Assembly: GCA_018894105.1 (NCBI GenBank)
Contig: CM032117.1
Coordinates: 36,808,501-36,872,500 of the forward strand
Source: Jacaranda mimosifolia
Taxonomy: Eukaryota; Streptophyta; Magnoliopsida; Lamiales; Bignoniaceae
DNA: 64,000 nucleotides
Direction: 5' to 3'
A program made the position numbers and the translations under genes. The notes beneath the pieces are model-generated. The model had not been told where the DNA came from and made no database searches. It was given only the letters and a program-made list of their open reading frames with translations. Of this stretch, positions 1 to 10,300 are shown in pieces; position 1 is the stretch's first letter, and each line of letters opens with the position of its first letter.

Positions 1-1196
1 TTCTATAATGATCTATTCCAAGAAATCCTTGCACAAGGTGATGTGACAATTTGGAAAGGTGTTTTGAAAGATGAGGTCACTAAGGGAATCGAACATTGAG
101 AGTAGAAGCATAGCATTAAGGTTATTAGGGAGCCGAATAATATCTTGCCCTAGGCCTCTTTCATAGAGATAGGAGACGAAAGAACTGTATTTGCATGGTA
201 TGTGTAATGCTAGAATGGTTCTCCAAGTGCATTCATTTTAGCCAATTAGTTAGGCTCCATGGGCTTGAGGTTGGACATCGACCATGTAGATTGGGTATTT
301 TTCAATTAATGAGATTAATTGAATTGAGTTGCTTAGTTTAAAGGCATTTAAGCTAATGTGAATATTTGATATTCCATAAGTCACAATGAGTTGTGAGTCC
401 ATGTCCAATGAATGGTAGAAGCTAATGGGTCACACACAAATGCCAAACAGCATGACCTATTAGAGGAAAAAGAATTTTCTAAGTGTTAGAAAATTCACTC
501 TTGACCGAATTTGAAGGAGGCAAAAATTGGAGTTATTTTTGGCTTTATCAATCTAAGAGTTAAATTAGTTGATTTAATTTAAGAGTTAAATTAACATCAA
601 TTAATCAAAAGTTAAATTGATGTCACATGACTATCAATTGGTCAAATTAATTTAAGAGTTAAATTAATTTTGACTAGTTTAAGGAGTTAAGAACTTTGAC
701 TTAAGAGTTAAGTTAAAGCATTATTGATTAAATTAAAGTGTTTAATTTAATTAAATTGGAGAGTTAATTTTGGAAAGAATTATTAATGAAGGGTTCATTT
801 AATATGGAACTAGAATTCATTTGGAAGACGCTTCATGAGATGAAATGTAAATTTCAAATGACATTCAAATTCACACACCACTAATTGTTAGTGGCCACCT
901 TGGCATGAACATGTGGCATCCCCTCCTCGAAGATGGTGTGTGACCAGATAACATCCTCCTCCTATATATAGATATAGAAGGGGGGCGGCCACAAGGCATG
1001 CATTTTGCAAGGTGTGAATTATTATTCCAAAAATAAACTTTGTTAGTGGGCATCTAATAGTTAGATTCTCTACCAACCTCTCCAACCTTCTTCATCCTCC
1101 CCATTCACACTTGGCCTTCTTTCTTCTATTTCTCTGCAAATATCTCCAGCTATTTTGTAGAGAAAGGGTCATTCCATTTGGTGTGTGGACTATCTC
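1..1196 (+). repeat. Ty1/copia LTR, first part (truncated by window start)
   Basis: This is LTR sequence of the family that fills the window. It aligns from its first base with an internal part of the LTR at 16103-18334 (around 16747), so the LTR head lies outside the window. It contains the AT-rich motif block at about 540-770, a TATA box, and the sequence leading to the LTR tail. The LTR is interrupted at 1197, resumes at 2771-2792, and resumes again at 3511-3894. The two interruptions are separate insertions with their own target duplications. Confidence 0.85.
962..971 (+). promoter_or_regulatory. LTR TATA box
   Basis: CTATATATAG followed by a second GATATAG block occupies the place of the TATA box seen in the other LTR copies. 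The upstream palindrome that precedes this box elsewhere is badly eroded here (around 932-955). Confidence 0.55.
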
Positions 1197-1411
1197 CTTT
1201 TTTTTTTTTTTTTTTTTCAATAAAGTCGTCTGTGTTATGGCGGGGGGTTTGGCGGACCCCTATCATGTATATTACCAAAAAGAAGGGTACAAGCAAGAAA
1301 AAGTGAAAGCAAAAATAAGGAGGACTCCTCCCTTACAATGAATAGTCAAAAAGTTTAATCTATGGTATAGATTATAAAATATAATGCATGGCTTTGAGGC
1401 AACACTACTTG

Positions 1412-1465
1412 TAGCCCATCTGGCTAGTTGAGTACTCCCCCATAGAATGCGCCCAGGTTCGAATC
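1412..1465 (+). other. tRNA-like Pol III A/B-box block (possible SINE head or tRNA relic)
   Basis: TAGCCCATCTGG (1412-1423) fits an A box and GGTTCGAATC (1456-1465) fits a B box, with spacing near that of a tRNA. No cloverleaf, acceptor stem or CCA end can be folded, so it is not a working tRNA gene. It points to the + strand, opposite to the inferred poly(A) tail of the surrounding insertion, which argues against its being that insertion's own promoter. Confidence 0.3.
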
Positions 1466-1502
1466 TTTGATTTAGCAGAATTTATTTTTGTTTCAAAGGC
1501 CG

Positions 1503-1850
1503 AGTTCCGCCCAAGCCGATGCTTCTTGGACTCATCAACGTTCAGCCCAACAGTGGGCAGCCCATTAGCATTGGCCCATTTGGCCCAATGTCAGAGCCCA
1601 CTAGCAAGCCCATTCTGCCCATATTCAGCCCATTCAGCCCAATCAATTCGGCCCATAGCAAGCAAGAGCCATTTAGTTCAGCCCAGCAACAACCGAAGTC
1701 ATTCAGCCATTCGGCCCAAAACCTTCAGCCCATAAGTAACCCATACAGCCCAAGGCGACAAGCCCACACCATCCAGAATCCGGAGGCCCAGATCCAGCAT
1801 TGCCATCAATCTCGTGCCCAAAAATTAATTCTTCACCACGAAGTAGCATA
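1503..1850. repeat. GCCCA-rich low-complexity tract
   Basis: About 17 irregularly spaced copies of GCCCA (as AGCCCA or GGCCCA) lie in 350 bp of otherwise AT-rich DNA. A 110-codon frame is open across most of it on the + strand and encodes a Pro/Ser/Gln-rich biased peptide. No domain is recognisable, and the openness may simply follow from the base composition. Confidence 0.6.
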
Positions 1851-1888
1851 AGATAAAGGTGGGTCCCTAGTTCCCCAAAATCAAAGCC

Positions 1889-2702
1889 GGGCTGTGAATG
1901 AATATTCGAAAATTCGTTTACCATTCACACTCGTATCCGTATATATAAAATTTATCCGCATCCATTTAAAACGGATATTATCCGTATTCGATTAGTAGAT
2001 ATCTATTTATAAATGGATACGGATATGATAAATGCGTATCCGATCAGTGTAATATTCGATCCGAATATATATTTATTAAATAATATATTATTTATATTTT
2101 TCAATAAAAATCTCATAATCTATATATGTAAATTATAATTGAAGAATTGAGAAGAAAAAAAGAATAAATTTAAAAAATTATTGTAATATAGAGAAAAACT
2201 TGAAGAATAAAGTTAATCAATATAATTATTGTTGATTAATTTTATAATTAATATACTTAAATGTCATTATTATTATTATTAATAAGTACTAATAATCAAT
2301 TATATAGTCAATTATTAATTAGAAATTATGTTATTTGTTTGATTGCTCTCGTTTTAATTAAATTATATAGTTTCTTCTATTAATTAAAATATATATTTGT
2401 TATAGGTTCATAGATTCACGTATTTGGATATTCGTAAATGGGTATCTAAATAATTATCATCGAATATGAATATAAAACAATAATTAGAATACGTATAAGT
2501 TTAATAAAATACGAATGCATTTGAATAATTATAATCGAATACAGATATATCCGAATCCGATCGATATCCGACAGATACGAATTTGGATATCATTTTTAAA
2601 TATCCGTCAAATCTGTATCCGTATTCGAATATTCGAAAAGTTAAATAAATACGAATATGAAAACGGTGTATCTGATCCGTTTAATATCCGTTTACACCCC
2701 TA
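1889..2702. mobile_element. AT-rich element rich in ATCCGTATCCG-type motifs, probable non-autonomous hAT-like element
   Basis: The right end reads CCGTTTACACCCCTA, the complement of the TAGGGGTGTAAACGG type of terminus common in plant hAT-like elements. The left end (GGGCTGTGAATGAATATT) is a weak inverted match to it. The interior is very AT-rich and is flanked on both sides by repeated GGATACGGATA/TATCCGTATCC and ATTCGAATATTC motifs. No transposase and no convincing 8-bp target duplication are visible. Confidence 0.4.
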
Positions 2703-2792
2703 CCTGCCATGCACATAGCTTTCTTCCCGCAGCCCTCAAGAATTAAATACGGTGGGTCCCAGACTATCTCGTTAGAGACAATACATTTGGGT

Positions 2793-3510
2793 CAATGTTT
2801 TCAAAATCGGACCATACACTGAACCGATGAGGCTATTGGTTGCTGGTTCAACTGGTTCGACCATTGGTTGAATCGGTATGACGCCATAATGACATAATAA
2901 TTATATTTATTTTTATAAATATATATATAATATTTTAATATTACCAAAAAATAAAACTTTCAATTGATATAGAAATAATATTATAACTTACTTATTTTTA
3001 AGTATGCTTTTTAGAAAATAATACTACTTCACAATTAGTCAGCTATAAATAAATAAAAAATAATATTTCATATTAATTGAAGTAATCATTTGTATCATGC
3101 TTCAATTCAAAGTAAAAATAAATTCTTCTACGCTAAATATTCAACTTAATTTAAAGGAAATAAAATAAAATAAAATTACAAATTAAACATAAGCATTCAT
3201 ATATAACTACCACTTCATTAAATTTTAAGAAAATAAATTCATGTTTTAAAAAATTACATGTCCAAAATCTTTAATCATCATTTTCAACTCATCTCTTTCT
3301 TTTTTACTTTTTCTTTTTTTAAAAAAAATTAAAATTAATTTTTTTTAAAAAAAAGAATGAACTGGTTGAACTGGTCCGATTTTGATTGGCTTTCAATCGG
3401 TTTTGACCGGTTCAATCGGTTCTTGACCAGTTCTCACCAATTTTGACCATCACCGATTTTGAGGATTCAACCGGACCGGACTGGCCTCCGGTCTGATTTT
3501 CAAAGCATTG
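2793..3510. mobile_element. hAT-type MITE, 718 bp, with 8-bp target duplication
   Basis: The terminal inverted repeats are about 21 bp, beginning CAATG(T/C)TTT(C/G)AAAATC, with about three mismatches. Flanks ATTTGGGT (2785-2792) and GTTTGGGT (3511-3518) form an 8-bp target duplication with one difference. Excising the element plus one flank rejoins the LTR exactly. Subterminal regions are rich in AACCGGTT-like motifs and the centre is AT-rich. There is no coding capacity, so it is non-autonomous. Confidence 0.7.
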
Positions 3511-3894
3511 GTTTGGGTTGCTATTTACTCTTAGAAAGCAGTTTTCTGGCAGCTACTTGCAGCGAGTTCTGGGAGGACTTGTTTTGTTCTTATTGAGCTA
3601 AAATTTTGGTTGTAGCATCTTTATGGTGTTGAGGGGATACAGTAAAATTTTTGGCTCAAAAGGAGAAGTTTTGCTTGGGGAAATCTGTTGGTGTTTCTGT
3701 TGCGCCAATGAGGGGACAACTTTAAGAGTTAAAGGGTGTTCTTCCTTGTTCCTTGATTTTCGGTTTCATCAAGGTATTTTCCTATCTAAATGTGAATCCT
3801 ATGCATGTCTAGATCCTTGTGGATGTGTGTGCACTAGTGTTATTAAGTTTTTGTTTTTGAATTTAAATAGATCCTAGAGCTATACACATCTTTA
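3511..3894 (+). repeat. Ty1/copia LTR, terminal part
   Basis: This continues the LTR of 1-1196 after the two insertions. It matches the last part of the LTRs at 16103-18334 and 55696-57933, including the ATCCTAGAGCTATACAC end. The LTR CA terminus has decayed to TA and no primer-binding site follows, because the start of the leader is deleted. Confidence 0.75.
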
Positions 3895-4418
3895 GCATGA
3901 CGCTTCTATATTTATGTGATGTCTCAGGAGTTGTAGGTGACACTTATGATGGAAAGCTGTGATCACATACTTAGCATATGATGCACCTTCGATTTGAGGC
4001 TTCCCATGCATTGGCACTCAGTCACGTGGGATGTCGTGGAGCGATCTTGAATCAAAGTTTGATTGGTAGGTCAGACTTAACACCTAGTAATGTAGATGCC
4101 GAACGAGTCATGGGTCTACGTGAAAAGTGATGCAAAATATATCAAGGGTTGCATAGAGATGCAATTAGCAAAAGTTGCTTACCTTTCGATTATTTGTGGA
4201 TGTCTCATGAGTCATGGGTCCGCTACAAGTCCTTAGGGCCTTGATTCCCATTAGGAAATGAGATTTCCCGAATTCTTCTAGGGGGTGAAGAGTTTGATAA
4301 AATAGTGGGAGACAAACATGCTTGAAAGACCATGAACATGTATTTAATATCAATATTCAATCATATGCATATACTCTTCTTTTGCCTCTTGTAGATTTTC
4401 AAAATCTTCAAAAACAAA
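3895..4418 (+). other. Copia leader remnant with four spaced short repeats
   Basis: The sequence jumps from the LTR end to the last 500 bp of the leader, so roughly 1.5 kb present at 57949-59430 is missing. It retains four short repeat sites at about 3921, 4013, 4097 and 4201. Here they share AGTCA(T/C)GGG-like cores, whereas the other copies have GGCACACGAGGCGTGGG-like cores at the same places. Confidence 0.65.
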
Positions 4419-6866
4419 ATAGCTAAGAGTCCACTCCACATTATTTTTGAAACTAATAAACTCATTGGGCCCAACTATCGCGATTGGTTGAGAAACCTCA
4501 ACTACATTAAATAACAAATTAGACATACTTGATTCTCAACCTTCATTGATGTATATTCAATCAAGTAAAAGAAAATTAAATAACCAAGAAAATGCCATCC
4601 TATGACATGCAAGCAAGACTTGGACATATTTCTAAAAATGGGATGAACAAGTTAGAAACTCCCAAAGCACTAAATGTTAGTGGCATTGAGGACCTTCCTA
4701 CTTGTGAATCTTGTTTAAAGGAAAAAATGACCAAGGCTCCTTTTGTGGGACAAACGGAGCGTACCATAAGTCCTTTGGATTTGATCCATATAGATGTTTA
4801 TTGCCTACTAAGAGTTAGTGCAAGAGGAGGCTATTCTTACTTCATCACTTTCACTGATGATTATAGTCGGTTCGGACATGTGTATCTTATGAAGTACAAG
4901 TCTGAAGCCTTTAAAAAGTTCAAAGAATATAGAAATGAAGTAGAAAAGTGAAAGAGACTTAGTATTAAAGCTCTTCGATAGGATCGAGGGGGAGAATACT
5001 TAAGTACTGAATTCTTGGATTATCTAAAGGAGAATAGAATTCTCTCTTAATGGACTCCACCAGGCACACCCCAACACAATGGAGTAGCTGAGAGGAGAAA
5101 CCGTACCTTGTTGGACATAGTACGTTTCATGATGAGCTTTTTCAATGTGCCTATATCCTTTTAAGGATTCGCTTTAACAATGATGGCGAGGCTACTAAAT
5201 GTAGTACCTTCAAAGTTGGTGCCAAAAACACCGCATGAGATGTGGTATGGCAAATCACCTTCTTACCATTATCTAAGGGTTTGGGGATCTCCCGCTTACC
5301 TCAAGCGGTTAGTGGGAGACAAGTTGGATAGTAGATCCACCCTGTGCAAGTTTGTGGGAAACCCAAAAGAGTCTTTGGGTTATTATTTTCATGATCCCTT
5401 GGAATAAAAGGTGCTTGTTTCAAGGAACGCCACCTTTTTGGAAAAGGAATTTCTATTAGATAGAAATAGTGTTGTTGTTGAACTTGATGAAGTTCAAGAT
5501 GATCATCAAATCCCACAAGAGGTGGAAACAAGTGAGCAACAAGAGCCTTGCACGCAACCTCTAAAAAGGTCAGATCGAATCAAGAAGTAACCCAAAAGGT
5601 TCAGATACCTTCATGAGACGGGCCAATCGGATAGTGATCTGAAAACCTATGAGGAAGCTATGTTGGACATAAACTCAGGACATTAGCTTGATGCCTTGAA
5701 ATCCAAAATGGATTCCATGTACTCCAAAAAAGTATGGAATTTGGTAGATCTACCAGAGGGAATAGTTTCCGTTGGTTGCAAGTGGATCTATAAGCCAAAG
5801 CTAGGAGTCGATGGAGAGGTAACAACCTTTAAAGTGCGACTAGTGGCAAAAGGTTACACTTAAAGGCCCAGTATCAATTTTGAGGAAACCTTTTCACCAG
5901 TCAAAATGCCTAAGTCAATTCGAATTTTACTTGCCATAGCCGCATATTATGACAATGAGATATGGCAAATGGATGTAAAAACTGCTTTCGGCAATGGAAA
6001 TATTGAAGAAGAAATTTATATGGAGCAACCTCAAAGTTTTACATCCAAAGGAAGTAAGCAAAAGGTTCCCAAACTCCGGATATCTATTTATGGACTCAAA
6101 CAGGCGTGCTAAAATTAAAACATACATTTTGATAAAACAGTCGGATTGTTTGGCTTTTTCAAAAATGTTTATTAACCTTGTGTGTACAAGAAGGTTAATG
6201 GGGGTATTATACAGTTTATTGTACTTTATGTCGATGACATTCTTCTCATTATGAATGAGAGAGAAATGTTAGAGTATACTAAAGCATGGTTATCTACTTA
6301 ATTCTCCATGAAGGATTTGGGAGAAACATCCTATATATTAGGAATATGTATCTATAGAAATAGATCGAGGAGGATGCTGGGCTTTTCCAAACCCCGTACA
6401 TTAACAAGATACTAAAGAGATTTAGTATGGAAGAATCTAAGAAAGGATTCATCCCTATGGGACATGGCATTCGTATCTCAAGTCTATGGTCCTTAAGACT
6501 GACGATGAGAAACAAAGAATGTCCCACATATCTTATGCATCCGCTATTGGGAGCATAATGTATGTCATTCAATGTATAAGATCGAATATGACACACGTTC
6601 TAAGTGTTACGAGCCGTTTTCAATCCAATCTCAGTAGATGTCACTAGATAGCCGTTAAAACAATCCTTAAGTACTTGAGAATGACTGAGGACTTATTTTT
6701 GGTATACGACAGTGGCGAAATGAAACTCGATGGCTTTTCAGATTCTAGTTTTCAATCCGATGTAGATGACCTAAAATCCATTTTTGGATTTATATTTTGC
6801 CTCAATAGTGGCACGGTGAGTTGGAAGTGTTCCGGCTAATTCCACTGCAGAGGCTTAAGGACAATT
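4419..6866 (+). pseudogene. Ty1/copia gag-pol pseudogene (gag and protease mostly deleted)
   Basis: This is the decayed polyprotein of the left-hand element. The expected gag start reads ATA at 4419-4421. About 90 bp of gag N-terminus remain (to about 4505), then the sequence jumps into the pre-integrase region, so most of gag, the CCHC knuckle and the protease are gone. The integrase HHCC finger is seen as RLGHIS and CESCLK, followed by catalytic core pieces: IHIDV with the first Asp and TDDYSRFGH with the second part (4592-4951). More integrase C-terminal sequence lies at 5180-5560. Reverse transcriptase follows, with IWQMDVKTAF near 5955, EEEIYMEQPQ near 6009 and YVDD at 6227-6238. RNase H is cut off at about 6866 after a FSDSSFQSDVDDLKS-like motif (near 6738). 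Many stops and frameshifts rule out activity. Confidence 0.9.
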
Positions 6867-6877
6867 CTCTTTGTTTG

Positions 6878-7311
6878 ATTCCCAATGTTTGATTCCACTA
6901 CGGCTATCTAGTGGATTCTTCGGGTGGGCCTCCAGTGCGTTGTTCTCTAACAAGCACCCACTAACCCATGTCACACATGGTTTGCTCATGGAACGAAGCA
7001 ACATCTAACCCTTGGATTAGGAATCATTAGTGCAAGTCTATTTGAATCGTAGATGCCCTGTCTAATAAAATTTTATAACTTGGGATATTTAAGATCATGG
7101 TCGTGTAAGACTTATTCCATGATCATCATCGAATGTACTGACCAGTCCCATAGTCTTGTGTAATTCAAGGGGTTCAACCAACTGCTAGTGAAGTAATATA
7201 AGCATAAGATGAAGATGGCTATTTATAATAAATATAATTCAATCAAGATTGTATAACAAGTGAAACAGTATACATGCCAATATAATTGGCTTGCGGGGCA
7301 CTATTCCAACA
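6878..7311 (-). repeat. Minus-strand copia LTR fragment
   Basis: The sequence is the reverse complement of the LTR head. Its right end, CACTATTCCAACA at 7299-7311, is the complement of the LTR start TGTTGGAATAGTG. It matches 62465-62890 of the solo LTR. The left part is deleted, and only a short ATTCCCAATGTTTGATTC stub (from 6878) precedes the continuous match from about 6895. It lies between a truncated + strand pol and the tandem array, so the left side is a rearrangement breakpoint. Confidence 0.8.
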
Positions 7312-10300
7312 ACTATTACTACCATTACTTAAAGAAAACATGTATTATTGTATTGGACTGTCATATGTGTTGTTTTACGCTTTAAATTGAGCTAAATCCG
7401 GCCAAAGAAAAAGCAAACAAAAAAACATGAGAAATAAGTACAAAATGTAGTGAATTCAATACAAAATTGCAAAGATCAAGTACAAAATTTCCAAAAATAA
7501 GTATGTTTTTTTCGATTTGCAGTATTATTCTTAGTCAATGAGGGATTAAGTTGAATTTAACTAGTTAAGCCATTGCTTGACTATAAAATCTTGATTTGTC
7601 AGTCTTAATACTTATTTAGTCATGATAGGTTATTGGTTTTCGATGGTGGTGCCAAAACGATACATTTGCCTCATACACCTATGGTTTACACTAGTATGGA
7701 TGATAACACAAGTGGATGGATATGGGTATTTGAGTTCCCAACCATTTGCACACCTACTATTACAACTATTACTGGAAGCAAACATGATATTATTGTATTA
7801 AAGTATCTTAGATGTTGTTTCATGCTTGAATTGAGCTAAATCTAGTCAAAGAAAAAGCAAGTACAAAAACACGTGAAATAGGTACATGGTGAATTCGGCA
7901 CAAAATTGCAAAAATCAAGTACAAAATTCCCAAAAATAGGTACATTTTTTGTCGTTTTGCAGTATTATTTTTAGTTTAGGAGAGATCAAGTTGAATTTAA
8001 CTAGTTCAGCCATTGCATGACTGTGAAATCTTGATTTATCAATCCTATGATTGATTCAGTCATGATAATTTCATTGGCTTTCGATGATGGTGCCGGAATG
8101 ATACATTTGCCTCATAACAAATGGTTTACACTAGTATGAATGACAATATAAATGGTTGAATGTGGGTATTTGTGTTCCAAACGATTTGCACACTTATAAT
8201 CACTACCATTACTTGAAATAAACATGATATTATTGTATTGGGTTATCTTATGTGTTGTTTCACGCTTTAAATTGAGCTAAATCGGGCCAAAGAAAAAGCA
8301 AGTAGAAAAACACATGAAATAAATATAGAACAGGCGAATTCGATATAAAATTGCAATGATCAAGTACAAAATTTTCAAAAATAGGTACGTTTTTGTCGAT
8401 TTGCAATATTATTCTTAGTTATGGAGGGATTAAGTTGAATTTATCTAGTTAAGCCATTGCTTGACTATAAAATCTAGATTTATCAGTCCTATGACTTATT
8501 TAGTCATGATAGGTTCATTGACTTTTGATGGTGGTGCTGAAATGATATATTTACCTCATACACCAATGGTTTACACTAGTATGAATGATAACACAAATGG
8601 TTGGATATGGGTATTTGTGTTCCCAACCATTTGCACACCTACTATTACTACCATCACTTGAAGAAAACATGATATTATTTTATTGGACCATCTGATGTGT
8701 TGTTTTACGCTTTATATTGAGCTAAATCCGGCCAAACAAAAAGTAAATAGAAAAACACGTGAAATAAGTACAAAACAGGGTGAATTCGATAAAAAAATTG
8801 CAAAGATCAAGTACAAAATTTCCAAAAATTGCTACATTTTTGTCGATTTGCAATATTATTCTTAGTCAAGGAAAGATTAAGTTGAATTTAACTAGTTAAG
8901 CCTTTGCTTGACTATAAAATCTTGATTTATTAGTCCTAAGACTTATTCAGTCATGAAAGGTTCATTAGCTTTCGATGGTGGTGCTGAAATGATGCATTTG
9001 CCTCATACAACAATGATTTACACTAATATGAATGATAACACAAGTGATTTGATATAGGTATTTGTGTTCCCAACCGTTTGCACACCCACTATTACTACCA
9101 TTACTTAAGAAAAGAATGATATTATTGTATTGGACTATCCTTTGTGTTGTTTTACACTTTAATTTGAGCTAGATCCAGTCAAAGAAAAACACGTGAAATA
9201 AGTACATAATAGGGTGAGTTTGATACAAAATTGCAAAGATCAAGTACAAAATTTCCAAAAATAAGTACATTTTTGTCGATTTGCAGTATTACTCTTAGTC
9301 AAGGGAAGTTAAATTTAACTATTTAACCCATTGCTTGACTATAAAATCTTGATTTATCAGTCCTAAGATTTATTTAGTCACAATAGGTTCATTGACTTTT
9401 GATGGTGGTGCCGAAATGATACATTTATCTCATACACAAATAGTTTACACTAGTATGAATGATAACACAAGTGGATGGATATGAGCATTTGCGTTCCCTG
9501 CCATTTGCACACCTACTATTATAATCATTACTTGAAGAAACTATGATATTTTTTTATTGAAGTGTCTTATATGTTGTTTCACGCTTTCAATTGAGCTAAA
9601 TCTTGTCAAAGAAAAACAAGTACAAAAACACACAAAATAGGTACTAAATAGGGTGATTCGATACAAAATTGAAAAAATCAAGTACAAAATTCCCAGAAAG
9701 ATTTACGTTTTCATCAATTTGCAGTTTTATTTTTAATCTAGGAGAGATCAAGTTGAATTTAACTAGTTCAGACCATTGCATAACTATGAAATTATGATTT
9801 ATCAATCGTAGGGCTGATTTAGTGATAATAGGTTTATTGGCTTTCGATAGTGGTGCCGAAATGATACATTTGCCTCATATACCAATGCTTTACACTAGTA
9901 TGAATGACAACACAAGTGGTTGGATGAGGGTATTTGTGTTCTCCACCATTTGCACATCTACTATCACTATTATTACTTGAAGAAAACATGATATTATTGT
10001 ATTGGGGTATCTTATGTGTTGTTTCACACTTCGAATGAGCTAATTCCAGCCAAAAAAAAAAAGCAAGCAGAAAAACACGTGAAATAAGTACAGAACTGGG
10101 AGAATTTGGTACAAAATTGTAAAGATAAAGAACAAAATTTCCAAAAATAGGTTCATTTTTGTCGATTTACAGTATTATTCTTAGTCAATAAAGGATTAAG
10201 TTGAATTTAATTAGTTAAGCCATTACATGACTATGAAATCTTGATCTATCAATCTTAGGACTAATTTAGTCATGATAGGTTCATTGGCTTTTGATGGTGG

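Larger units (their letters stand above)
1197..2761 (-). mobile_element. Poly(T)-ended insertion with target duplication in the LTR
   Basis: The segment is bounded by a direct repeat GACTATCTC (1188-1196 and 2762-2770), and removing it restores continuous LTR sequence. It begins with C followed by 21 T, which reads as a poly(A) tail on the minus strand. A tail next to a target duplication is typical of a LINE, SINE or other retroposed sequence. I find no reverse transcriptase or other coding domain. It contains a tRNA-like block, a GCCCA-rich tract and an AT-rich inverted-repeat element. A second direct repeat, GGTGGGTCCC, occurs at about 1859 and 2750, so part of it may itself be nested. The class is uncertain. 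Confidence 0.5.

Noticed and set aside
1412..1465. Functional tRNA gene
   Set aside because: Only A- and B-box-like sequences are present. No acceptor or anticodon stem can be folded.
8461..8661. 66-codon frame in one 443-bp unit (LTFDGGAEMI...PTICTPTITTIT) as a repeated gene
   Set aside because: Parts of the frame recur in other units, but most units carry a stop at the AAATCTTGA position or frameshifts, and 443 is not divisible by three. I see no sign of coding selection.
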